A stretch of 15,415 nt of DNA from Kiloniellales bacterium. Its GTDB lineage: Bacteria > Pseudomonadota > Alphaproteobacteria > Kiloniellales > JAKSDN01. The notes beneath the pieces are model-generated. The model was not told the DNA's origin and ran no database searches. It saw only the letters and a program-made list of their open reading frames with translations. Of the stretch, positions 9,324-15,415 are shown in pieces (positions within the stretch are counted from its first letter, which is position 1; every line of letters starts with the position of its first letter). The DNA is taken from assembly GCA_022360075.1 (NCBI GenBank), contig JAKSDN010000098.1, positions 1 through 15,415 on the forward strand, given 5' to 3'. The translations under genes were made by a program, and so were the position numbers.

Positions 9324-9423
9324 GCATCGTGAGGCAGTGTCATCGCTCCGCGCGCTGATCCCTTCTCGTGCTTGGACAGGCGCTGAGCGGAAGATGGAGA
9401 TTGGAGGCGTTGGACAACCATTG

Positions 9424-9468
9424 TGCGTCCTTCGAGACGCGCTCTGTCGAGCGCTCCTCAGGATGAGC
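9424..9468 (+). repeat. 45-bp extragenic palindromic repeat, copy A
   Basis: It starts TGCGTCCTTCGAGACGC and ends CCTCAGGATGAG. The central stem is GCGCTC / GAGCGC around TGTC. Three short hairpins follow one another: GCGTC/GACGC, the central stem, and CCTCA/TGAG. Confidence 0.85.
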
Positions 9469-9558
9469 ACATTTCTTAGTGCCACCAAGGATTTACCTCA
9501 TCCTGAGAGCTTGTGAAGTTATTGGCTTGAGCTTTCGGACGGTGCTGCATGATCATCC

Positions 9559-9603
9559 TGCGTCCTTCGAGACGCGCCCTGGAGGGCGCTCCTCAGGATG
9601 AGG
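9559..9603 (+). repeat. 45-bp extragenic palindromic repeat, copy B
   Basis: Intact copy inside the MITE-like element. Hairpins are GCGTC/GACGC (9560-9575), GCGCCC/GGGCGC around TGGA (9574-9589) and CCTCA/TGAGG around GGA (9591-9603). Confidence 0.85.
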
Positions 9604-9630
9604 TAGATCTTTGATGGCATAAAGAAATGT

Positions 9631-9675
9631 CCTCATCCTGAGGAGCCCGCGACAGCGGGCGTCTCGAAGGACGCA
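9631..9675 (-). repeat. 45-bp extragenic palindromic repeat, copy C
   Basis: Intact copy in inverted orientation to B, 27 bp away. Its central stem is GCCCGC / GCGGGC (read on the - strand), different from B but fully paired. B and C together can form one long hairpin. Confidence 0.85.
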
Positions 9676-9859
9676 CCCTGGCATTCCAGCCACACGTCAA
9701 TTTTTTCACAAGCTCTGAGAAGCGCCCCTAAGGGCGCGCCTCGAAGGACGCACTACGGAAATGCAGGGTCGCTAAAGGGCCTGCGTCAGTGAATTCATAG
9801 TCCTACGTTGAGAACATCGGGGCTGCCACAGGCTCCCGAGAGCCGCGCAGCAATCCGCC

Positions 9860-10672
9860 CTAGCCCACCAGAACGATCGAGGAGACAGTCCCGGCCAGCA
9901 GGCCCTCCGCATCGATCGCGGCACCCAGCGCGCCCTTGCGTTCGAGGATCGCGACACCCGTCGCATCCCGCTGGAGCCGCTCTGCCACGACGTTCGGGTC
10001 GGCTTGCGCGAGGACCTGGACCGTCGTCCTCCGGCCGTGCGCCCGGGCCCAGGCCTCGGCCTGCGCGCGGTGGGGCGAGGTGACGAGAACCTCCAACGGG
10101 CTCTCGTGCAGCCGGGCGAGCTGATCGGCCAGCCGCAGGGCCGCCGCGTTGCCTTCGAAGAGCAGGCGAACCGGCCGTTCCGACGGTCCGTCGCCGCGCG
10201 AGATCAAGAGCGTGCAAGGCGCTTGCCGCACGATCTCGCGCGCGGTCGTGCCGACGCGCCGCCGCTGCGTGGGCCTGCCGACGGTGCCGAGCGCGAGCAG
10301 GTCGGTCTGCGCGGCCTCGGCCAGCAGCGCCTCGGCGATGCGGCCGCGGGCGACCCGGAACGACGCCTTGACCCGCCAGCGCGCCGCGGCTGAGCTGAGG
10401 ATGGCCTCGGCCTGCGCCGCCCAGGCGCGTAGGCCCCGCTCCATGCGGGCACGGTCGAGCGCCTCTTCGGCCAGGTCGTGGCCGCGCAGGATCCGTGTCA
10501 TCGGCAGGGTCGCGGCGGTCAGCAGCTCGCTCTCCTCGACGAACAGGCCGACCAGCTCGGCCTGACTTTGCGCCGCGAGGCGCGCGGCCATCTCCAGGGC
10601 GCTGCGGCACTCGGCGGCCGGATCGATGGCCACGAGCACGCGCTTCAGCGGGGCGCCCGGCGTCTCGTTCAT
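9860..10672 (-). CDS. Tandem-domain universal stress protein, Lon-coupled
   Basis: 270 aa with two Usp-like halves. The first domain is typical: RVLVAIDPAAE at 11-21 and nucleotide loop LGTVGRPTQRRRVGTTAREI at 128-147, with G129, G132, G141 and T142 and one residue fewer than the usual G-x2-G-x9-G-S/T spacing. The second half (about 165-270) is degenerate, with PVRLLFEGN as a relic first strand and no loop motif. Here the intact nucleotide site is in the N-terminal domain, the reverse of the other Usp in this window. Its ATG overlaps the lon stop codon (ATGA), so translation is probably coupled and the two proteins are made together. The upstream Fnr-like box at 13239 would govern both. Confidence 0.87.
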   Translation of the reverse strand: MNETPGAPLKRVLVAIDPAAECRSALEMAARLAAQSQAELVGLFVEESELLTAATLPMTRILRGHDLAEEALDRARMERGLRAWAAQAEAILSSAAARWRVKASFRVARGRIAEALLAEAAQTDLLALGTVGRPTQRRRVGTTAREIVRQAPCTLLISRGDGPSERPVRLLFEGNAAALRLADQLARLHESPLEVLVTSPHRAQAEAWARAHGRRTTVQVLAQADPNVVAERLQRDATGVAILERKGALGAAIDAEGLLAGTVSSIVLVG

Positions 10673-13104
10673 GACGCGGCCTCCTCCTGCGGTCGGGCCA
10701 AGCCGAAGCTGCGGCGTTTTTCCGCCAGCTCGGCGAGCCGGGCCTCGACCCGGGCGTTCAGGCTGCCCTCGGGAAACGACCCGTCGGCCTGGCGCGCGCC
10801 GGCAGTCATCCCGGTCAGGATCTCGATCCCCTGGTCGATGGTCTCGACCGGATAGATGTGGAAGCGCTGCTGCTCGACCGCCTCGACCACGCGCCGGTCG
10901 AGCATCAGATGCTTGACGTTGCTCGCCGGGATCAGGACGCCCTGGTCGCCGCTCAGGCCGCGGGCCGCGCAGAGGTCGAAAAAGCCCTCGATCTTCTCGT
11001 TGACGCCGCCGATCGCCTGCACCTGGCCGTACTGGTTGACCGAGCCGGTGACGGCCAGGGACTGCTCGATCGGTGCCTCGGCGATGGCCGAGAGCAGGGC
11101 GTAGAGCTCGGCCGAGGAGGCGCTGTCGCCGTCGACGCCGCCGTAGGACTGCTCGAAGACCAGGCTCGCGGAGAGGGAGAGCGGCCGCTCGGCGGCATAG
11201 TGCGCGCTCAGATAGCCGGCGAGGATGAGCACGCCCTTCGAATGCAGCGGGCCGCCGAGCGCGACTTCGCGCTCGATGTCCAGCACCTCGCCCTTGCCCA
11301 GGCGGATGCGCGCGGTGATGCGGCTCGGCCGCCCGAAGGCGAAGCCGCCGAGCGCCATCACCGAGAGCCCGTTGACCTGGCCCGCCGTAGCGCCTTCGGT
11401 GTCGATCACCAGGGTGCCGCGCTCGATCTCCTCCTGGATGCGGTCGCGCACCCGGTCGAGCCTGTCGATGCCGGCCTTGAGGGCCCGCTCCACGTCCTCG
11501 GCGGTGATCGCCGCCCGGCCTGCTTGTCCGGCCCAGTAGTCGGCCTCGCGCAGCAGATCGGCCAGGCCTTCCAGCTCGGTCGAGAGACGCTCGGCGTCGC
11601 CGGCGCGGCGCGCACTCTCCTGCAGGGCCCGCGCGACGGCGCCGCGGTCGAGCGCGCGCAACTCTTCCCTGCGCGCGATCGTTGCGAGCAGGCGCGCGTA
11701 GAGCAGGTTGTTTTCCGGGCTGCGCGCCATGCGCTCGTCGAAGTCGGCCGCGACCTTGAACAGGCGGGAGAAATCGGGGTCGAGCGACGAGAGCAGGTAG
11801 TAGAGCATGCGCTCGCCGATCAGCACGACCTTGACCGAGAGCGGGATCGCCTCCGGCTCGAGCGAGACCGTGCTCATCAAGCCGAGCGCGTTGGCGAGAG
11901 GCCGGATACTGATCTCCTTCGCGCGCAGGGCCTGCTTCAGCGCATCCCAGGCCATGGGCCGGGTCAGCAGCTTGCGGGCGTCGAGGATCAGGTAGCCGCC
12001 GTTCGCGCGATGCAGCGCCCCGGCGCGGATCAGATGGAAGTCGGTCAGCAGCGCGCCCATCTCGGCGCGATGCTCGATCCGGCCGAGCAGGCGGTCGTAG
12101 GTGGGATCGTCCTCGTAGACCACAGGGCTGTGCTCGAGCGCCTCGTTGTCGACCAGCAGGTTCACGCGGTAGCGGCGCTTGAGCGGGTGGCCGTCCTCGA
12201 ACTCGACGGCGTTCTCGTCGCCGCCGGGCTTGTCGGGGCCGGCGACGATGAGTTCGACGTTCTCGATCACGTCGCGCTTGACCTCGTCGAGATAGGCCAG
12301 GATCGCAGGCACGTCGGCATAGCGCGCCCGCACGGCCTCGATCAGGTGGCCGACGGCGAAGGTCGCGGTCTCGTTGTTAAGCTGCCTAAGCTTGTCGCGG
12401 GTCTCCTTCATCCAGACCGGGGCCTGCTCGAGGGCCTTCTGCAGGCGCTCCTGCAGCGCGCCGATCTGCTGCTCGATACGCTCGCGCTCGACCTGCGGGA
12501 AGTGTTGAAAGACCTCGGGCGCAATCACCTTGCCGTCGCTGACCGGGGCGAAGGCGAAGCCCATGGGCGTGCGCATCAGGGCGATGGAGTGCTCGGTCGC
12601 GTCCTTTTCGACCTCTTCCAGGGCCTGCTCCTGGCGCTCCTTCAGCTCCTGCTCGATGATCTGCCGGCGGGTGCGATGCTCGTCGCTCTCGAAGGCGGCG
12701 CGCAGCGCCGGCCGCAGGTCATCGACGAAGCGGGCCATGTCGGCCTGGAAGGCCCGCCCCCGGCCGGCTTCGAGGCTCAGGGCCAGCGGGCTGCGGCGCT
12801 CCTTGAAGTTGCTGATGTAGCACCAGTCCGTCGGGCGCGGCCCCTGGCGGGCGTGATCCTCGAGGAAGTGTCGGACCACCGTGTGGCGGCCGGTGCCCTC
12901 GGGGCCGAGGGCGAAAAGGTTGTAGCCGGGGCGATCGATACCGACGCCGAAGCGGATCGCCTCGACGGCCCGGTCCTGTCCGATCACTTCGTTGAGCGCT
13001 TCGAGCTCCGTCGTGCTTTCGAAGGGCAGCTCGTCAGGCGCACAGCGCCAGCACAGACGCTCAGCCGGCAAGGGCGCCACCGGTTGGCTGGTATCGCTCG
13101 CCAT
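10669..13104 (-). CDS. Lon-related AAA+ ATP-dependent protease (AAA_32 / S16 type)
   Basis: 811-aa serine protease of the Lon-related group with an AAA_32 N-terminal region, distinct from housekeeping Lon (no LAN substrate domain). An N-terminal region with C18/C21 (CWRC) is followed by a nucleotide-loop region GPEGTGRHT (67-75), a long coiled-coil insertion (about 140-245), a second AAA part with GGYLILDARKLL (369-380) and ERMLYYLL (431-438), and a C-terminal S16 domain (about 560-770). The catalytic dyad is S661 in DGDSAS and K704 in GGVNEK. Walker A has Arg (R73) where Lys is usual, and Walker B lacks the DE pair. Degenerate motifs may be typical of this group, so ATP use needs testing. 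Start ATG 13104 has GGAG 9 nt upstream. The gene overlaps usp by ATGA. Confidence 0.92.
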   Translation of the reverse strand: MASDTSQPVAPLPAERLCWRCAPDELPFESTTELEALNEVIGQDRAVEAIRFGVGIDRPGYNLFALGPEGTGRHTVVRHFLEDHARQGPRPTDWCYISNFKERRSPLALSLEAGRGRAFQADMARFVDDLRPALRAAFESDEHRTRRQIIEQELKERQEQALEEVEKDATEHSIALMRTPMGFAFAPVSDGKVIAPEVFQHFPQVERERIEQQIGALQERLQKALEQAPVWMKETRDKLRQLNNETATFAVGHLIEAVRARYADVPAILAYLDEVKRDVIENVELIVAGPDKPGGDENAVEFEDGHPLKRRYRVNLLVDNEALEHSPVVYEDDPTYDRLLGRIEHRAEMGALLTDFHLIRAGALHRANGGYLILDARKLLTRPMAWDALKQALRAKEISIRPLANALGLMSTVSLEPEAIPLSVKVVLIGERMLYYLLSSLDPDFSRLFKVAADFDERMARSPENNLLYARLLATIARREELRALDRGAVARALQESARRAGDAERLSTELEGLADLLREADYWAGQAGRAAITAEDVERALKAGIDRLDRVRDRIQEEIERGTLVIDTEGATAGQVNGLSVMALGGFAFGRPSRITARIRLGKGEVLDIEREVALGGPLHSKGVLILAGYLSAHYAAERPLSLSASLVFEQSYGGVDGDSASSAELYALLSAIAEAPIEQSLAVTGSVNQYGQVQAIGGVNEKIEGFFDLCAARGLSGDQGVLIPASNVKHLMLDRRVVEAVEQQRFHIYPVETIDQGIEILTGMTAGARQADGSFPEGSLNARVEARLAELAEKRRSFGLARPQEEAAS

Positions 13105-13210
13105 CTCCGACCACTCCGGAAGTCGTTCGCGCCGGCTCCTGAACCTCGCTTGGCCCGCGATCTCGGGTCTCGCGCGACGGGCCTGCCAAGCTACCCCAGG
13201 ACCAAGAGCA

Positions 13211-13252
13211 AGGCTATCGACGCCGGTCCCGCGCGACCTTGACGTGGGTCAT
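13211..13252 (-). promoter_or_regulatory. Fnr/FixK-type class II promoter of the lon-usp operon
   Basis: The box at 13239-13252 reads TTGAC-GTGG-GTCAT on the + strand and ATGAC-CCAC-GTCAA in the direction of lon. If its centre is set at -41.5, the -10 hexamer falls on TAGCCT (13211-13216 on the - strand), a fair match to TATAAT. Transcription would start near 13204, giving a leader of about 100 nt. The same TTGAC-N4-GTCAT form occurs upstream of the other usp operon. Confidence 0.55.
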
Positions 13253-13254
13253 GG

Positions 13255-13373
13255 AGCGTTTTGCGTTCGCTTGAAATCGGCCCCTGCCCACGCCCCACCC
13301 GGCCACCCTTAGGATACTGGCGTTGGGTGGCCGGGTGGGGGCGTGGGCCGGTTCCGTACGATCACAAAACGCT
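13255..13373 (+). repeat. Palindromic repeat element, copy 2 (complete, 119 bp)
   Basis: The outer ends AGCGTTTTG (13255-13263) and CAAAACGCT (13365-13373) are perfect inverted repeats. The inner 16-bp arms (13293-13308 and 13325-13340) are identical to those of copy 1 and extend outward as GCCCACG / CGTGGGC with a one-base bulge. The loop TTAGGATACTGGCGTT (13309-13324) is inverted relative to copy 1. No clear target-site duplication is seen. The element lies 2 bp from the lon Fnr-like box and between lon and the permease 3' end, so it may also act as a transcription barrier. Confidence 0.85.
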
Positions 13374-13439
13374 AGTGGTCGATACCGGGACCTCGCAAAG
13401 CGGCTATGTGAGAGTCTCGGTCGCGGGAAGCACGGCACT

Positions 13440-14705
13440 TCACCCTGTCGCCAGGCGCAGGCATTCGAGCACCAGGAAGGCGGCGCTGATCACCAGTCCG
13501 GCGAGGGGGATCGCACGCGGTACGGTCGTCGTGTCGGCTGGCGCCGGCTGGCTGTGCTGCACGCGCAGCAAGGCGAGGTTGACCAGGCAGAAGATCACCA
13601 GCGTCACCGCCGAGGTCGCCCGGGCCAGCGTCTCGATCGGGAACAGCAGGGCCAGGACCATCATCAGCGCGGTGGCCAGGCTGGTGGCGAGCAGGGGCGT
13701 GCGGGTCAGCGCGCTGACCTGACCGAGGGCGGCCGGCAAGACCTGCTGTCGGCTGAGCCCGTAGAGCACGCGCGAGGCCATGATGATCTGGATCAGCGCG
13801 CCGTTGATGGTGGCGAAGATCGCGATCAGGCTGATCACCGTCGCCGAGCCGCCGCTGGTGCGTGCGTAGATCAGCGCCAGGGGCGCGTCGCTCTCGGCAA
13901 GCTCGGCGGGCGCCACGGCCAACACGGCGACGGCGGTCAGCAGCAGGTAGATCAACGCGGTGACCGCCATCGTCAGCAGGATCGCGCGCGGCAGGGTCCG
14001 GGGCGCGTCCTTCACCTCCTCGGCGACGTTGACCATGTCCTCGAAACCGATGAAGGCGTAGAAGGCGAGCAGGGCGCCGGCGAGGATTCCGCTCCAGACC
14101 GGCAGTTCGAGCGGCGGCAGCAGGCTGTCCAGGCGGGCCGGCATGTCCGGGTTCGCCTCCAGGCCGCTGGCGATGACCAGCAGCAGGCCGCCGATCTCGA
14201 CCAGGGTCAGGACCGCCGCCACCGTCACGGATTCGGCGATGCCCCAAGCCGCGAGCCCGCCGAGCAGGAGCACCATGAGGGCGATCAACAGCAGGGGCGG
14301 CGCGGTCACGAACTCCAGCAGGTAGCCGACCGCGCCGACCGTGATCGCCGCGCTGGAGACCAGTCCGGCCAAGGCCACCAGCAGGCCGACCGCTAGAGAG
14401 AGGCTCTTCGAGCCGAGACCCTCCATGACGTAGACCGCCTCGCCGGCGCTGCGCGGGAAGCGCGAGGAAAGCTCGGCGAAGGAAAAGGCGGTGAGCGTCG
14501 CCAGCAGCGCGGCGACGAGAAAGGCGACCGGCGTGAAGAGGCCTGCCTGCCCCGCCACCTTGCCGACCAGGACGTAGATCCCGGCCCCGACCGTGGTGCC
14601 GAGACCGTAGAGCGTGAGCTGGGTCAGGGAGAGGCTGCGCTTCAGCGCCGCCCGATGCCCGGCCTTGGGATCGGAATCCACTGCCGGGCCGCGGTCCGGG
14701 TTCAT
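13440..14705 (-). CDS. APC-superfamily amino acid/polyamine permease
   Basis: Integral membrane transporter of 421 aa with about 11-12 hydrophobic segments. A short charged N-terminus (MNPDRG, then KRSLSLTQLTLYGLG) leads into TM1 with GLGTTVGAGIYVLVGKVAG, the family's first-helix glycine motif. AFSFAELSSRFPRSAGEAVYV (TM2 and following loop) and AFYAFIGFEDMVNVAEEVKDA (TM6 to the following loop) are also typical and place it with amino acid transporters of the CAT/YfnA-like branch. Substrate is unknown. I chose ATG 14705, which overlaps the stop of the upstream gene (ATGA). The frame is open upstream, but that part is out of frame with the neighbouring membrane protein and is not coding. There is no link in sequence to the stress genes. 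Confidence 0.9.
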   Translation of the reverse strand: MNPDRGPAVDSDPKAGHRAALKRSLSLTQLTLYGLGTTVGAGIYVLVGKVAGQAGLFTPVAFLVAALLATLTAFSFAELSSRFPRSAGEAVYVMEGLGSKSLSLAVGLLVALAGLVSSAAITVGAVGYLLEFVTAPPLLLIALMVLLLGGLAAWGIAESVTVAAVLTLVEIGGLLLVIASGLEANPDMPARLDSLLPPLELPVWSGILAGALLAFYAFIGFEDMVNVAEEVKDAPRTLPRAILLTMAVTALIYLLLTAVAVLAVAPAELAESDAPLALIYARTSGGSATVISLIAIFATINGALIQIIMASRVLYGLSRQQVLPAALGQVSALTRTPLLATSLATALMMVLALLFPIETLARATSAVTLVIFCLVNLALLRVQHSQPAPADTTTVPRAIPLAGLVISAAFLVLECLRLATG

Positions 14706-15415
14706 GGCAGGAGGCCGGCCGGGGCCGGCAGCAGGAAGCCGACGACGCCGGCGATCAGCCCGCTGCCGAGGGCAAGCAGCACCGGAAGGCGCAGGCTGGG
14801 CGCCCCGAAACCCGCGGCGATGCCGGCCTTGACCAGCGTGTTGCTCACCACCGCGAGGCAGATGCCGGCCGCGGCGATCTCCAGCGCCAGGCTCTCGCCG
14901 GCCATGCGGGCCAACGACAGGTTGACGGCGTCGACGTCGGCCAGGCCCGAGAACACGGCGAGCAGCAGCACGCCGGCATCGCCCCACCAGACTTGCAGGC
15001 CGTGCGCCAGCAGCAGGATCAGCGCCAGCAGCAGGCCGAACTTGAGCGCCATCTCGAGTTCGAAGGGATTGCGCAAGTTGAGCCCGGTCTCGTGGTGGCC
15101 GGGCCGTAGACGCTGCCAGAGCAGGACGGCCACGGCATAGCCGGCCAAGGTCGCCATCCCCAGCGGTAGAATCAGAGGCTCCAGCAGGCGCGGCTCGATC
15201 AGGCCGGCGACCGCCAGGGTGCGTGGATACATGGTGGTCGCGGCCACGCCGATGCCGGCGGCCAGGAGGTGGGGCCGGTCGGGATTGCTCTTGGAAACGC
15301 GCGCGAGGTTGATCGCCACGGCGGTCGAGGACACCAAACCGCCGGCGAGGCTGGCCAGCAGCACGCCGCGCTTCTCGCCGGCCATTCGCACCGCGGCGTA
15401 GCCGACGAAGGAGAC
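14702..15415 (-). CDS. DUF4010 / MgtC-SapB-like membrane protein, N-terminus outside the window
   Basis: The frame is open to the right edge, so only the C-terminal 237 aa are seen. The visible part begins VSFVGYAAVRMAGEKRG and continues with GGLVSSTAVAINLARVS, the conserved DUF4010 signature, then about six more hydrophobic helices including LLLAVFSGLADVDAVNLSLA. DUF4010 proteins usually carry an MgtC/SapB-like N-terminal domain, which would lie off the window. Function is not established; an ion or metabolite transport role is often supposed. Its stop overlaps the permease ATG (ATGA), so the two membrane proteins form a coupled operon. Confidence 0.85.
   Translation of the reverse strand, partial: VSFVGYAAVRMAGEKRGVLLASLAGGLVSSTAVAINLARVSKSNPDRPHLLAAGIGVAATTMYPRTLAVAGLIEPRLLEPLILPLGMATLAGYAVAVLLWQRLRPGHHETGLNLRNPFELEMALKFGLLLALILLLAHGLQVWWGDAGVLLLAVFSGLADVDAVNLSLARMAGESLALEIAAAGICLAVVSNTLVKAGIAAGFGAPSLRLPVLLALGSGLIAGVVGFLLPAPAGLLP

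Larger units (their letters stand above)
9508..9714. mobile_element. 207-bp MITE-like element with 10-bp terminal inverted repeats
   Basis: The ends are AGCTTGTGAA (9508-9517) and TTCACAAGCT (9705-9714), perfect inverted repeats whose similarity continues to an ATTG further in. The 5-bp sequence CTGAG flanks both sides (9503-9507 and 9715-9719) and reads as a target-site duplication. The element interrupts repeat copy D, and excision restores a 45-bp repeat. It holds no gene but carries two inverted copies of the same repeat (B and C) around a 27-bp centre. Movement would need a transposase from elsewhere. Confidence 0.75.
9496..9752 (-). repeat. 45-bp extragenic palindromic repeat, copy D, split by an insertion
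   Basis: CCTCATCCTGAG (9496-9507) and the piece 9720-9752 join to exactly 45 bp, the length of the intact copies, once the insertion 9508-9714 and one CTGAG duplication are removed. The central stem is GCGCCC / GGGCGC around CTAA. Confidence 0.8.
9285..9859. other. Gene-free repeat-rich spacer
   Basis: This is the stretch between the Host_attach and lon-usp operons, which converge here. Apart from the hairpin at 9301, the four 45-bp repeats and the MITE-like element, I see only a 5-bp GGCTC/GAGCC hairpin (9831-9844) just past the second usp stop. That hairpin is a weak terminator candidate. No reading frame in the stretch looks coding. Confidence 0.8.
13105..13439. other. Spacer between lon and the permease
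   Basis: This 335-bp stretch holds the lon promoter with its Fnr-like box and the 119-bp palindromic element. Positions 13374-13439, after the permease stop, show nothing recognisable and no T-run terminator. Confidence 0.75.

Noticed and set aside
9241..9516. Short + strand frame running from the Host_attach end into the repeats
   Set aside because: It overlaps the Host_attach end out of frame and is composed mostly of repeat sequence.
10858..13242. 794-codon open frame on the + strand across lon
   Set aside because: Antisense shadow with no recognisable domain; the Lon-like protease on the - strand has all expected parts.
13323..14396. Open frame on the + strand across the permease
   Set aside because: Gln/Arg/Gly-rich low-complexity shadow of a membrane protein gene.
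14706..14987. N-terminal extension of the permease frame to 14987
   Set aside because: It would be an Arg-rich segment lying wholly over the DUF4010 gene; ATG 14705 gives a normal APC N-terminus.

Overview
The window looks like chromosomal DNA of a high-GC alphaproteobacterium, probably Rhodospirillales-like. The evidence is GC-rich codon use, a FixL-type PAS domain, a FixK/Fnr-type regulator, a Host_attach-family protein, and extragenic palindromic repeats of the kind common in alphaproteobacteria. Eleven genes are supported. I saw no tRNA, rRNA or CRISPR array.

Layout. (1) Positions 1-83 are the right part of a palindromic repeat element. It abuts a PAS-PAS-PAS hybrid histidine kinase (+) that has no ordinary start codon in its full frame. 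(2) A convergent OmpR-type response regulator (-) shares a 228-bp divergent promoter region with a Crp/Fnr-family regulator (+). A small unrecognised alpha/beta protein follows the regulator. (3) A tandem universal stress protein and an endonuclease/exonuclease/phosphatase-fold protein form a coupled - strand pair. FtsH and a Host_attach protein are divergent from it on the + strand. (4) A 575-bp gene-free stretch holds four 45-bp palindromic repeats, one of them split by a 207-bp MITE-like element. (5) A Lon-related AAA+ protease and a second tandem universal stress protein follow, again as a coupled - strand pair. (6) A second copy of the palindromic element lies next to the lon promoter. 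(7) An APC-type permease overlaps a DUF4010/MgtC-like membrane protein that runs off the right edge.

How it may work together (inference). The second PAS domain of the kinase keeps all six heme-pocket residues I could place against Bradyrhizobium FixL. The Crp/Fnr protein carries the Fnr/FixK recognition signature E-x2-SR, which reads TTGA half-sites. Matching sites sit where such a regulator should act: ATGAC-N4-GTCAA and TTGAC-N4-ATCAA between the usp and ftsH operons, and TTGAC-N4-GTCAT in front of lon. The simplest reading is an oxygen- or redox-responsive protein quality-control island. In it a heme-PAS kinase and a FixK-like factor would control two ATP-dependent proteases (FtsH and Lon-like) and two universal stress proteins. 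The binding sites and the heme site are predictions from sequence only.

The repeats are interesting in their own right. The two copies of the 16-bp-armed palindrome carry their loop in opposite orientations while the right flank keeps its orientation. The 45-bp repeats show compensatory changes in their central stem.
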